A stretch of DNA of 64,000 bases from Dyadobacter sp. Leaf189 (GTDB lineage Bacteria > Bacteroidota > Bacteroidia > Cytophagales > Spirosomataceae), in the NCBI RefSeq assembly GCF_001424405.1, contig NZ_LMPS01000006.1:372001-436000 (forward strand), given 5' to 3'. Under the pieces are notes generated by a model. The model was not told the DNA's origin. It worked only from the letters and a program-made list of their open reading frames with translations, and did not search any database. This document shows, in pieces, positions 52,842 to 61,841 of the stretch. Each line of letters opens with the position of its first letter. The first letter of the stretch is position 1. Both the position numbers and the translations under genes were made by a program.

Positions 52842-54677
52842 TTACCTGTTTCCCGCAATCGAGACGGCGGGAATTTCCATTATAAATGTCGTACCTCCGG
52901 AAACTTCCACGCTGCATTTCGCGTCCAGCTGTTTAGCCAGGACCTGCACCAGCTTCATTCCGAATGAGCCGGAAGGTCTTTTCCACTTGTCAAGGCTCAT
53001 ACCCGGTCCATTGTCAATGATCCGGAGCAGCAGCGACCTTCCTTCTTCCAGCCTGGCTTCCAATATAACAGATAATCGCGGATCAGTTGTGGAATTATAG
53101 GCGTACTTGAAATAATTGGTTACCCACTCATTGACAATCAACCCGGTAGGCATCGCAACATCGATATCGATTTCCATCACGGAAACATTCAGCCGCAGAT
53201 CCAGGTCGCCAGGCTCCACACCAAAGCTTTGCATGACACTGTCGATCAGGTTACTCATATATTCCTTCATATTTACAAGATTCACCGCATCCTGACCATA
53301 CAAGCTCTTGTGGATCAGCGACATGGCTTCAATGCGCTGCTGGCCTGCGCGCATACTGTTCCGCGCATCATCGTCGGTCAGCCGGCTTGACTGCATACTG
53401 AGTAAGCTGGATACGGTCTGCAGATTATTCTTCACGCGGTGGTGCAGCTCTTTCATCAGGATTTTCAGCTTCTCGGCCTGCTCGTTGATCTTCGCATTAT
53501 TACTTGCAAGCTCCTGGTTCGTCCTGGATATCGTCCGGTATTGAAACAGCATGAACACCGACAATACCAGGAATACCGATAAACCAGCCAGCGCCCAGAT
53601 TGTTTCCCGCGTTTTTACCTTGTTAATCTCGGCCAGTGTGCTGATCTGCTGGTCTTTTTTGCCTGCCTCATATTGCTCCTGCATCTCGCCTATCTGCCGC
53701 ACGTTCTCCAATACACGAAGCGAGTCGCGGATCTCGATATAGCGTGTATAAGCCTGCAATGCATCTTTGTAACTGTTCATTTCATTCAGTGTACGGTAGA
53801 GGTAGCGGTTTACCTCCATTTCCCGGAAAGGATTTTTCAGCTGCCGGGTGATGCGCAATGCTTCCTTGAGGTAATAAATGCTGTTTTGTTTGTCGCCCTC
53901 CCCGAGGTAAACCTGTGAAAGCCAGGTATAGGAGTAGGTAAGCGATAGCAGCTGATCGTATTTTTTGGCAAGTTCAATGCCTTTGGTCACGTAAAATCGC
54001 GCTCTGTCCAGCTCTCCTCTTTTCACGCAAGCCTGCGCGATATTGTTGTAGTAACCAATGCGCTGTTTCTCAAACCGTGCCGATGATTCAGCCAGTTTAA
54101 GGCCTTCCAGGTGCATCTTCAAGGATTTGTGTATCAATGCGGTATCTTCCTTATCCGCGCCGAGCCCCTGCGTAAACATCGCTTCAAGCCGCGCCATATA
54201 GATCACCGAGGCTGTATCCCTGTTCTTCCTGGCGATGGCCATACCTTTGTCTACCGCAGCCAGCGCCATGCTGTAATTGGCTTTTTCCTTATGCAAATTC
54301 CCGATTACGGCGTAGATATCCGGCAGCTCGCCTGTCAGCTTCCCCTTCTCCGCATCTTTCAGCGCAACAATAGCCAACTTCATCGCCTCCTTGTGGTTAC
54401 CAAGCCGCCAGAGCGCCTGTGCCTGGTAGCGTGTACCACGTACGAGTGCACGCGCATTGTTCAGCCGCAATCCCTCTTTTTTGATCAACTCAGCAATATA
54501 TCGCAGCGAGTCGGGTGAGCCTGTCGTGAAGTTATCTGCCTTTTCATATAGCTCTTCGAGCTGCGAAATGCGCAGCTTTTCACCAGAAACAGAAAGCATC
54601 GGCTCAGCCGCAGCTGCGGTATAGTTGGCTGCGAAAAGGAAGAAAACGAGATAAAGTGCTATTATAGATCTTTGCAT
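52842..54677 (-). CDS. TPR-containing HisKA_2-type sensor histidine kinase
   Basis: The 611-residue protein has an N-terminal signal or membrane segment, several TPR-like repeats in residues 60-340, and a membrane helix near 365-385 (WALAGLSVFLVLSVFMLFQYR). A HisKA_2 domain has the phospho-acceptor His in ELHHRVKNNLQ. The HATPase-like part has GLIVNEWVTNYFKYAYN and IDNGPGMSL. TPR-type kinases of this layout are common in Bacteroidota and sense periplasmic or protein signals. It starts six bases after the hybrid kinase stop and is followed by the lone receiver gene. Confidence 0.92.
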   Translation of the reverse strand: MQRSIIALYLVFFLFAANYTAAAAEPMLSVSGEKLRISQLEELYEKADNFTTGSPDSLRYIAELIKKEGLRLNNARALVRGTRYQAQALWRLGNHKEAMKLAIVALKDAEKGKLTGELPDIYAVIGNLHKEKANYSMALAAVDKGMAIARKNRDTASVIYMARLEAMFTQGLGADKEDTALIHKSLKMHLEGLKLAESSARFEKQRIGYYNNIAQACVKRGELDRARFYVTKGIELAKKYDQLLSLTYSYTWLSQVYLGEGDKQNSIYYLKEALRITRQLKNPFREMEVNRYLYRTLNEMNSYKDALQAYTRYIEIRDSLRVLENVRQIGEMQEQYEAGKKDQQISTLAEINKVKTRETIWALAGLSVFLVLSVFMLFQYRTISRTNQELASNNAKINEQAEKLKILMKELHHRVKNNLQTVSSLLSMQSSRLTDDDARNSMRAGQQRIEAMSLIHKSLYGQDAVNLVNMKEYMSNLIDSVMQSFGVEPGDLDLRLNVSVMEIDIDVAMPTGLIVNEWVTNYFKYAYNSTTDPRLSVILEARLEEGRSLLLRIIDNGPGMSLDKWKRPSGSFGMKLVQVLAKQLDAKCSVEVSGGTTFIMEIPAVSIAGNR

Positions 54678-54683
54678 CAGAGG

Positions 54684-57600
54684 CTATTGCGTCTTGATCA
54701 GCCATTTGAGAATAGCCTCTTCCAATGTATCTTTTAATACCGGTTTTGTCAAATAATCGTCCATTCCTGCATCTATACACTTTTCTCTTTCTCCCACCAC
54801 CGTGCCCGCCGTGAGTGCTATGATCGGTACGCGCTTGTTCCGTTCCAGGTTGCGGATGCCACGGGCGGCTTCATATCCGTTCATCTCGGGCATTTGAATG
54901 TCCATAAAAACAATATCCGGATTACTTTTATGAAATGCGTGGATCGCCTCTTTCCCGTTAGTTGCCTCTACAATATGTGCATGAGGAACAATTTTCAGAA
55001 GCATTGACTTCACCAGCAACATGTTAATCTGGTGGTCTTCGGCAATCAGTACCGTTACCTGCGAATTATTTTGCGGCGCCGCGATCGGTGGCTCAGCGAT
55101 CTGCAAAGTATTCTGCTGCTTTACTCCCAGGCTGGAAATGGCTGAAAAAAGCTGCTGGATCTTCACAGGTTTTAACAAAAAATGTTGGACGCCCAGCTCG
55201 TCGCGGAGTGCATTCAGCATTTCATCCTCAAAAGAATCATTTAACAGAAACACAGGTTGCTGCTCCATATCGCGCCCCTGCAACTCCCTGATTTTTCTCA
55301 GCGATTCAATGCCGCCCATATCAGGCATTTTGCAATCCATCAAAATCACGTCAAAACTTTCGCCGGTAGCAAGCAGGTCCAGCGCTTCCTGCCCGCTTCT
55401 TGCATACGTTGATCCGATCTCTTTGTTGGACAACATTTCACGCAGGATTTTCCCATTGTTTTCATTGTCATCCACGATCAGTATCTTCTTCACACCGTCG
55501 GGATTCTTCCATTCAAACAGGTCCTGACCTTCCACTGCGCTGAAAGTAACGTCGAAAAAGAAGGTACTGCCTTTGTCAACAATGCTTTCAAGCTGTAAGT
55601 GGCTCTTCATCAGGCCGAGCAGACGATTGGAAATGGTCAGTCCCAGGCCGGTACCGCCGAAGCGTTTGGTTGTCGAAGAATCTTCCTGCGAAAATGCTTC
55701 GAAAATCCTGCGCTGGTTCTGCGGCTCTATACCAATGCCGGTATCCCTGACCGAAAAGCGGAATGTATAATTGTCCGGTTCTGACTTATCTAAGAGCTCA
55801 ATTTTCAACTCTATCTCGCCGGCGGGCGTGAATTTGACTGCGTTGCTGAGCAGGTTAACCAGGATCTGCCGCAGCCGAAGCGGATCGGCCCAGACGAAAT
55901 GCGGTACCTCCGGCGGGATGTTCAGCAACATTTCCAGTTGCTTCTGCTGCGCCTGATAGGTTACCATGTCAGAAACCTGTCCGCAAATTTCCAGTAAGTC
56001 GGTTTTTTCAAACGTGAGGTCAAGCTTGCCCGCCTCGATTTTTGAAAAGTCGAGAATATCGTTGATAATGTCCAGCAGCGAGTTCGCCGACTGGAAAACC
56101 ATGGACATATACTGTTGCTGCGTTTCGTCCAGGTTGGTTTTCATCAGCAGGTCGGTAAACCCTACCACCCCATTAAGCGGTGTCCTGATCTCGTGGCTCA
56201 TATTAGCCAGAAACTCCGATTTCAGCTTGCTGGCTGCCTCCGCATGCTCACGCGCTTCGAGCAATTCCATTTCAGCCCGCTTCCTGGTGGTAATATCCCG
56301 CACAACCGCCTGGATAATGTCCTGATCATTCACATTGATCAGGTTTAATAGTACCTCGGCGATAAAGCTTTCCTTTTTATTACCAAACCGGCGGTACACC
56401 CATTCAAAGCTGTGGCTACCTTTCCGGTAAACAGAATCTATATGGATTCCCGACAGCCGCACGGCAGTCTGTTCATCATCTTCGCGGCTGGATAAGTCAC
56501 CCAGCTGCATTTGCCGCAAAGTCTCCACAGAGTTCAGCCCGAACATACGTAGGGCAGCTTCGTTACAATCCAGGTACCCCTGACTATTGAAAAGCAATAC
56601 CGCGTCGCTGGTAGAATCGTACAAGCTCCTGAATTTCGCTTCCGACTGCAGGATCTCCACCTGCGCCTTCTTTTTGGTAGTAATATCCTGGAACGCGCCG
56701 TAAAGTCTGACGCAAATCCCGTCCTTCATCTCTGCCTGACCGATGGTGCGTATCCAAACCTCGTTACCCTTCGCCGTCACGATCTGAAGTTCCAGATCCC
56801 AGCCGGTACCGTGGAGCAAGCCTTCCTTTACCACTTCCTCAATGGCATTCCTACTATCACCTTCTTTATAAAAATAAATAGCGGTGGCGAGATCAGGCAC
56901 AAAATCGGCGTCTACTTCGTGCAGCTGCCTGGTCATCGAAGACCAGTACAGTTCATTTGTTTTAGGATAAAGCTCCCAGCCGCCGATCAATGCGACCAGG
57001 TTGGTCTGTTCCAGCATTTCCTTGATCCGGCGCAGCTCGTCGTCGGACTTCCTTCGCGCGGTGATATCCCTTTCAATGGCGATGTAATTGGTACAATCCC
57101 CATTCTCATTGAATACCGGAATTACTTTCAGGTCGATCCAGTATTTTTCTCCCGACCTTGAATAGCATAGCATTTCCTCCTCTACAACCAGCTTTTCCTT
57201 GCTGCGGGTGTAAATGCGGTCAATGGTTTCCAGATCCGTTTCCGGACCTTTGATCAGGTCAGCCGGCCTTTGTCCCTTGGCTTCTTTCCGGCTGTATTCC
57301 GAGCGCTCTTCGAAGGCCCTGTTAACCCACGTAATAATTCCCTTTCCGTCTGTGATGACGATGTAATCGGTAGTGTTAGAAGCGACAATGGCCAGCTCCT
57401 TCAACCTTTCACGGGAGTTGCGCAGTTCTGTAATATTGTGACTCGTGAGAATGATCTCCTGGCTGGTAGGGTCCACATTGGCTGTGGTGTTACTCCATGA
57501 CCATGTTCCGTCCTGGTGCCTGATCCTGTGCTCTACTCCCCCCGGCAGCGGCAAACCCAGTTCGATTGTTTGCTGTAATGCCTTGAAACAAACTTCAAAA

Positions 57601-58559
57601 TCGTCGGCGTGAATAAACTCGGCAAATGAATGCCCGACAGTTTCTTCAATCGGGTATCCGTAAGTAGCTGTCCAGCTGGGTGACACGTATGTAAATACGC
57701 CTTTTCTGTTGATGGTAAAAAGCACATCCTGCATATTGGATATCAGCACGGACAGATCTTCTTCCACTTTTACCTGCTGCGTAATATCATAGCCCACACA
57801 GAAAAGCTCTGCCACTTCGCCGGCTGCATTCGTGATTCCCGTAAATTCCCATTGAGTTGTTTTGATCACGCCATTTGAACAAAACTTCCTGAGCTTAACA
57901 GGATGCGGAACGTTGGGTACTGTGAGGCAATGCGCGCCGGTACTTACACATTTGTCAATATCCTCCGGAACAATGCCCGATATGGACGAAATGCCGAGCA
58001 CGTCGCGGCGGTCGAGCTGAAAAGATTTGCAGAAAAAATCATTGACATATATATAGTTACCTGCCAGGTCAATTCCTGCCACGTAAACTGTCTGACTGCT
58101 CAGAAAGGTATGGTAGAGGCGCCCCTCACTTACGGGCGCGCCGGTGATCCTGTCTGTTGCTTCAAAAGCGGTGAGGATGTAGCGGGCATCTGATTCGGGA
58201 TCGGAAAATGGGAGAGAACGTACCTGTATATGCGAAATATTTCCCTCAGCCCCGAAAAGGACGATCGCGCTGTTGTAGTCGTTATCATTTTGCAAAAAAT
58301 GTTTACCCGCATTTTCCCGGAAATAATCGAATTGTACACTTCGAACCAGCTCGGCAACTGCCTGATCTTCATTTTCCTGTTTCAGAAAACGGGTAAGAAA
58401 TTTCCGGAGCCTGTTATCGGCCCATTCATTTTGCGGATCGGAATGCTCCCAGATCAAAACTCCGTCAATTGCTGCTTCTTCTATAAAGTCAAACACATGT
58501 TCATCCCTCTGCAGCAAACTGAAGAACTTCTTCTTAATCTTATTCATGTTCAATGGCAT
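54684..58559 (-). CDS. Large multi-PAS hybrid histidine kinase with two receivers
   Basis: The 1291-residue soluble protein (ATG 58547 is an alternative start) has about five PAS/PAC units in residues 150-765. HisKA lies near 775-850 with SHEIRTPLNGVVGFTDLL. The HATPase has SNAVKFTPAGEIEL, DTGIGIEPQNQRRIF and FGGTGLGLTIS. Receiver one (about 1020-1135) has DVILMDCKMPD and receiver two (about 1155-1280) DIVFMDIQMPEMNGYEA. Receiver one lacks the usual Lys-Pro context less clearly than receiver two. No membrane helix is seen. It starts the operon with the TPR kinase and lone receiver, suggesting a multi-step phosphorelay. Confidence 0.93.
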   Translation of the reverse strand: MPLNMNKIKKKFFSLLQRDEHVFDFIEEAAIDGVLIWEHSDPQNEWADNRLRKFLTRFLKQENEDQAVAELVRSVQFDYFRENAGKHFLQNDNDYNSAIVLFGAEGNISHIQVRSLPFSDPESDARYILTAFEATDRITGAPVSEGRLYHTFLSSQTVYVAGIDLAGNYIYVNDFFCKSFQLDRRDVLGISSISGIVPEDIDKCVSTGAHCLTVPNVPHPVKLRKFCSNGVIKTTQWEFTGITNAAGEVAELFCVGYDITQQVKVEEDLSVLISNMQDVLFTINRKGVFTYVSPSWTATYGYPIEETVGHSFAEFIHADDFEVCFKALQQTIELGLPLPGGVEHRIRHQDGTWSWSNTTANVDPTSQEIILTSHNITELRNSRERLKELAIVASNTTDYIVITDGKGIITWVNRAFEERSEYSRKEAKGQRPADLIKGPETDLETIDRIYTRSKEKLVVEEEMLCYSRSGEKYWIDLKVIPVFNENGDCTNYIAIERDITARRKSDDELRRIKEMLEQTNLVALIGGWELYPKTNELYWSSMTRQLHEVDADFVPDLATAIYFYKEGDSRNAIEEVVKEGLLHGTGWDLELQIVTAKGNEVWIRTIGQAEMKDGICVRLYGAFQDITTKKKAQVEILQSEAKFRSLYDSTSDAVLLFNSQGYLDCNEAALRMFGLNSVETLRQMQLGDLSSREDDEQTAVRLSGIHIDSVYRKGSHSFEWVYRRFGNKKESFIAEVLLNLINVNDQDIIQAVVRDITTRKRAEMELLEAREHAEAASKLKSEFLANMSHEIRTPLNGVVGFTDLLMKTNLDETQQQYMSMVFQSANSLLDIINDILDFSKIEAGKLDLTFEKTDLLEICGQVSDMVTYQAQQKQLEMLLNIPPEVPHFVWADPLRLRQILVNLLSNAVKFTPAGEIELKIELLDKSEPDNYTFRFSVRDTGIGIEPQNQRRIFEAFSQEDSSTTKRFGGTGLGLTISNRLLGLMKSHLQLESIVDKGSTFFFDVTFSAVEGQDLFEWKNPDGVKKILIVDDNENNGKILREMLSNKEIGSTYARSGQEALDLLATGESFDVILMDCKMPDMGGIESLRKIRELQGRDMEQQPVFLLNDSFEDEMLNALRDELGVQHFLLKPVKIQQLFSAISSLGVKQQNTLQIAEPPIAAPQNNSQVTVLIAEDHQINMLLVKSMLLKIVPHAHIVEATNGKEAIHAFHKSNPDIVFMDIQMPEMNGYEAARGIRNLERNKRVPIIALTAGTVVGEREKCIDAGMDDYLTKPVLKDTLEEAILKWLIKTQ

Positions 58560-58644
58560 CCCAAATTGATAGCGAAGGAGTGTCGCTCACTTTCAGCCAT
58601 ACAATATATAGTTTTTTGGTTACTTATATGTGAGATTGAATTAC

Positions 58645-58695
58645 TTCGACAAAACCTTTTCTTTCTTCCTATTTTAATATTTTGTGTTTGTCGAA
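58645..58695. promoter_or_regulatory. Widely spaced 9-bp inverted repeat in the divergent intergenic region
   Basis: TTCGACAAA (58645-58653) and TTTGTCGAA (58687-58695) are perfect complements with 33 bases between them and centres 42 bases apart, about four helical turns. They lie 86-136 bases upstream of the hybrid kinase and 107-157 before the amidohydrolase. They suit two operator half-sites on one DNA face. Confidence 0.55.
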
Positions 58696-58801
58696 TCATT
58701 TTACCGGATTGTATTTTTAAATTGGATTTCAGTGAACCAGCCAAAAGTGATCTGACAAGCTTTAAATGCGTTATTGCCCGCTTTATTACAACCATTTCAA
58801 C

Positions 58802-60166
58802 ATGCAAACAGCTCAACAATTTTTGTCGCATTGCAGAAAAACAATAGTGCTCGCGGCACTGGCATTGCCGGTCCTGTTAAGTGTACCAGCTCTCGCGCAA
58901 AGCGGCTCCAAGCTCATGAAAAATGTGACGCTCATCGATGGCACGGGCGCTGCTCCCAGGAAGAATGTGGATATTCTGATTGAGGGAAAAAGGATCAAGA
59001 TGATCGGCACGAACATCAAAGCCGCGGCAGATACCACCATTACGCTGACCGGACAAACCGTAGTACCCTCATTCATCTGCGCCCACGCGCACATTGGGAC
59101 GTTGAAAGGGACAACATCCAATGCAGAAAATTATACGAGGGATAACATTCTGAACCAACTACAAAAGTACCAGGACTATGGCGTAGGCGCGGTACTCGTA
59201 ATGGGAACCGACCGGCCGCTGATATTCAATGGGCTGCGGGATTCGACGGTTGCGGGCCAACTGCCGGGTGCCAGGTTGTTTTCTGCCGGTTATGGGTTCA
59301 ATACACCCGATCCTAATCCTGGATCGTGGATGAACCTGCTGCAAAGGCCGGCGACTCCCGAAGAAGTACCTGCCATGGTGGAGAAAGTGGCAGCCCTGAA
59401 ACCAACCGTGCTGAAAATGTGGGTAGACGATCACGGTGGCGGGCAGAAAATGAAGCCGGAAATATATAAAGCGATTATCAGCGAAGCCCACAAAAGGAAC
59501 ATCCGCGTCGCTGCGCACCTTTTTTACGCCGAAGACGCCAGCACATTGGTCGATGCAGGTCTTGACATCATCGCCCATAGCATCCGTGACAAGGAAGTTG
59601 ATCAGCCGCTTTTGACCAAAATGAAACAGAAGAATGTCATTTACATCCCCACTTTAACGCTCGATGAATACCAGTTTGCCTACGCAGGCACTCCGGGCTG
59701 GCTTAATGATCCTTTTTTCAAAAACTCCCTGGAACCGGGCGTGTTTGAAATGATCACCGATAAAGCTTACGGAGAGAAAATCAGGAACTCGCCTGAATAT
59801 GCACGCAACATGGAAGCAAACAAAATAGCAATGCGCAACCTTCAAAAGATCGCAAATGCGGGCATTACGGTAGCACTCGGTACCGACAGCGGCGCTTTTC
59901 CTGTACGTACGCAGGGATTTACAGAGCATCTTGAAATGGAAATGATGGTGGAATCGGGACTGAGTCCAATGCAGGTAATTACAGCCGGTACGCGCAACGC
60001 GGCGCGTGCATTGCAGATAGACAAAGATTATGGTACGCTGGAAACAGGCAAAGTGGCGGATCTTATCGTCCTTGGCGGCGACCCGACTCAGGATATCCGG
60101 AACACGCGGAAGATCAATGCAGTTTGGAAAGAAGGAAAAATGGCGAGCAAAGGTCCGCTGAAATAA
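58802..60166 (+). CDS. Amidohydrolase-family metal-dependent hydrolase, exported
   Basis: The start is placed at ATG 58802 (454 residues), which gives a signal peptide (CRKTIVLAALALPVLLSVPALAQS). The metal-binding start CAHAHIG replaces the usual DGHTH. Further ligands lie in VAAHLFYAED, IIAHSIRD and LGTDSGAF, with the Asp of TDSG typical. The last part is the composite beta-sandwich (TLETGKVADLIVLGGDPTQDIRNTRKINAVWKEGK). It is related to imidazolonepropionase and dipeptidase-like enzymes. The substrate is not predictable. Confidence 0.9.
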   Translation: MQTAQQFLSHCRKTIVLAALALPVLLSVPALAQSGSKLMKNVTLIDGTGAAPRKNVDILIEGKRIKMIGTNIKAAADTTITLTGQTVVPSFICAHAHIGTLKGTTSNAENYTRDNILNQLQKYQDYGVGAVLVMGTDRPLIFNGLRDSTVAGQLPGARLFSAGYGFNTPDPNPGSWMNLLQRPATPEEVPAMVEKVAALKPTVLKMWVDDHGGGQKMKPEIYKAIISEAHKRNIRVAAHLFYAEDASTLVDAGLDIIAHSIRDKEVDQPLLTKMKQKNVIYIPTLTLDEYQFAYAGTPGWLNDPFFKNSLEPGVFEMITDKAYGEKIRNSPEYARNMEANKIAMRNLQKIANAGITVALGTDSGAFPVRTQGFTEHLEMEMMVESGLSPMQVITAGTRNAARALQIDKDYGTLETGKVADLIVLGGDPTQDIRNTRKINAVWKEGKMASKGPLK

Positions 60167-60243
60167 GGTTACTTTGCGACCTGAAATAACGCTCGATTAC
60201 AGACACAACCACATTTATTAATCGTCAAGAGACTCCCCACACC

Positions 60244-60612
60244 ATGAAGATTGCATTTAAAAGGCTCGATCACATTATGCTCTGCATTCCCGAAGGCACC
60301 GAGGAGCAGGCCAGGGATTTTTATACAAACGTGCTGGGCCTGGAAGAACTGAAAGACTTGGGATACCCGCTGCCAAACGGGGCGATATGGTTTCAAATGG
60401 GCGACATTCAGCTGCACGTACGGGCTGAAAAGAATCACGACGGTTCTTCTCAGCGACATCCCGCCTTTGAAGTCAACGACCTGGAAGCTGCGCGGGCTGT
60501 GTTGCAGGAACACGGTATAGAGCTGAAAAACGAAAGCAAGATCCCGGATAGAAACCGGTTTTCGTTCCGTGATCCGTTTGGAAACCGCATTGAGCTGATT
60601 GAAATGCTCTGA
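60244..60612 (+). CDS. VOC-family protein (glyoxalase-like)
   Basis: The 122-residue single VOC unit pair has LDHIMLCIPEGTEEQARDFYTNVLGL, IQLHVRAEKNHDG, HPAFEVNDLEAARAVL and the terminal FSFRDPFGNRIELIEML. Candidate metal ligands are His in LDHIML, His in HPAFEV and Glu in RIELIE. It is cytoplasmic. Glyoxalase, isomerase or antibiotic-sequestering roles are all possible. It lies 77 bases after the amidohydrolase. Confidence 0.88.
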   Translation: MKIAFKRLDHIMLCIPEGTEEQARDFYTNVLGLEELKDLGYPLPNGAIWFQMGDIQLHVRAEKNHDGSSQRHPAFEVNDLEAARAVLQEHGIELKNESKIPDRNRFSFRDPFGNRIELIEML

Positions 60613-60777
60613 TTAACCTGGATTCTTGGCTTATCCGTTTTAAACCGGCTTTAATGCCACTAAGTAGTACCTGAACCAACTAAATTTTCATCCAAAGCCT
60701 GTACTAAAAGACGGCGCCGGCGGGTAAGTTATTTACGCAACAAAAGGGCAAAAAATCGCTTTTGGAAAAAGTAATCC

Positions 60778-60785
60778 TAAATTTG
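60778..60785 (+). promoter_or_regulatory. -7 box for the polysaccharide cluster
   Basis: TAAATTTG matches TAnnTTTG and lies 33 bases before ATG 60819. TTTG at 60761-60764 is only 13 bases upstream, so the -33 element is unclear. Confidence 0.45.
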
Positions 60786-60818
60786 CCCCACATTCGACGT
60801 AGATAAGAACTTCACTTG

Positions 60819-61841
60819 ATGTTAAAGTACCTGTACGGATTGCTGATCGGTATTGTCATTCTTGCCGGAATAGCAGAGGTTGTATTGAGGGTAAAATACG
60901 GTTTCTGTAATTCTCCTCTCTATGTTTCTGATCCCGATTTCGAATATATCTATGCGCCAAATCAGGACGTGGAACGGTTTGGACAGGTGATCCGCACAAA
61001 CCGGTTTTCCATGCGGAATGAAGAGATACTTCCTTCCGATTCCATCATCATCCTGCTCATCGGCGACTCTGTTGTAAATGGAGGCAGCCTTACTGATCAG
61101 GACAGCATTGCTTCCACGATCCTCGAAAAAAGATTTCAACAAGATTTCAAAACGCGGGTGCGGGTACTCAATATCTCTGCCGGCTCCTGGGGACCTGATA
61201 ATGTGGCCGCTTACCTCAAAAAGTACGGAGTTTTTAAGGCCAACCTGATGTGCCTTGTAACGAGCAGCCACGACGCCCACGATATCATGTCACACCAAAG
61301 TCCGGTCGGGATCGATCCGGGCTGGCCGGACAAGCAATACAAAGTTGCATTGTACGAGCTCTGGGACCGGTACCGCTGGATCTTCTTCTATTATCTGGAT
61401 ACCGTTTTACTTACCACCGAGCCCGAAAAGCCTGTTATCACAGCTGAAAACAAGCCCGACCCTGCGAAAGCAGATACTGTGCAGCTGGATTCGGCGAAGC
61501 AGGAAACCCTTAACCAGGCGGGTATCAGAAAGCCGGGCACTGATTTCAACCCGGGTTACCGGCAGCTGCTCGAAATTGCCGAAGCCAACAAGATCCCATT
61601 TTTCATCTACCTGCATCCCGAAATCTCAGAAGTTGAAATGGGGCATTTCAATGATCAGGGGAAAGAAATTATGGCATTTGCAAAAGAGAATAACGTCAGG
61701 TTGATCAATGAGTTGCAGCTTGGGGTATCTACCAGATTGTACCGCAAAATGGATCTGGTGCACTACAATCCGCAGGGACAGGTTTTTATGGCCGATAACC
61801 TATATCCATTGTTTCAGGAATACTTAAAACTGCCCAGATAA
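60819..61841 (+). CDS. SGNH/GDSL-like hydrolase, membrane-anchored
   Basis: The start is placed at ATG 60819 (340 residues). An N-terminal membrane helix (YLYGLLIGIVILAGIAEVVL) is followed by a periplasmic or outer domain with IILLIGDSVVNGGSL, the GDS nucleophile block. VLNISAGSWGPDNVAAYL is the second block, and VHYNPQGQVFMADNLYPLF supplies the C-terminal His. Such proteins O-acetylate or deacylate polysaccharides. The stop overlaps the next gene's ATG by one base (TAATG), so they are coupled. Confidence 0.8.
   Translation: MLKYLYGLLIGIVILAGIAEVVLRVKYGFCNSPLYVSDPDFEYIYAPNQDVERFGQVIRTNRFSMRNEEILPSDSIIILLIGDSVVNGGSLTDQDSIASTILEKRFQQDFKTRVRVLNISAGSWGPDNVAAYLKKYGVFKANLMCLVTSSHDAHDIMSHQSPVGIDPGWPDKQYKVALYELWDRYRWIFFYYLDTVLLTTEPEKPVITAENKPDPAKADTVQLDSAKQETLNQAGIRKPGTDFNPGYRQLLEIAEANKIPFFIYLHPEISEVEMGHFNDQGKEIMAFAKENNVRLINELQLGVSTRLYRKMDLVHYNPQGQVFMADNLYPLFQEYLKLPR

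Noticed and set aside
52842-58559. Chemotaxis or phage-defence cluster
   Set aside because: No chemoreceptor, CheA/CheW, nuclease or defence effector is present; the genes are an ordinary, if large, phosphorelay.
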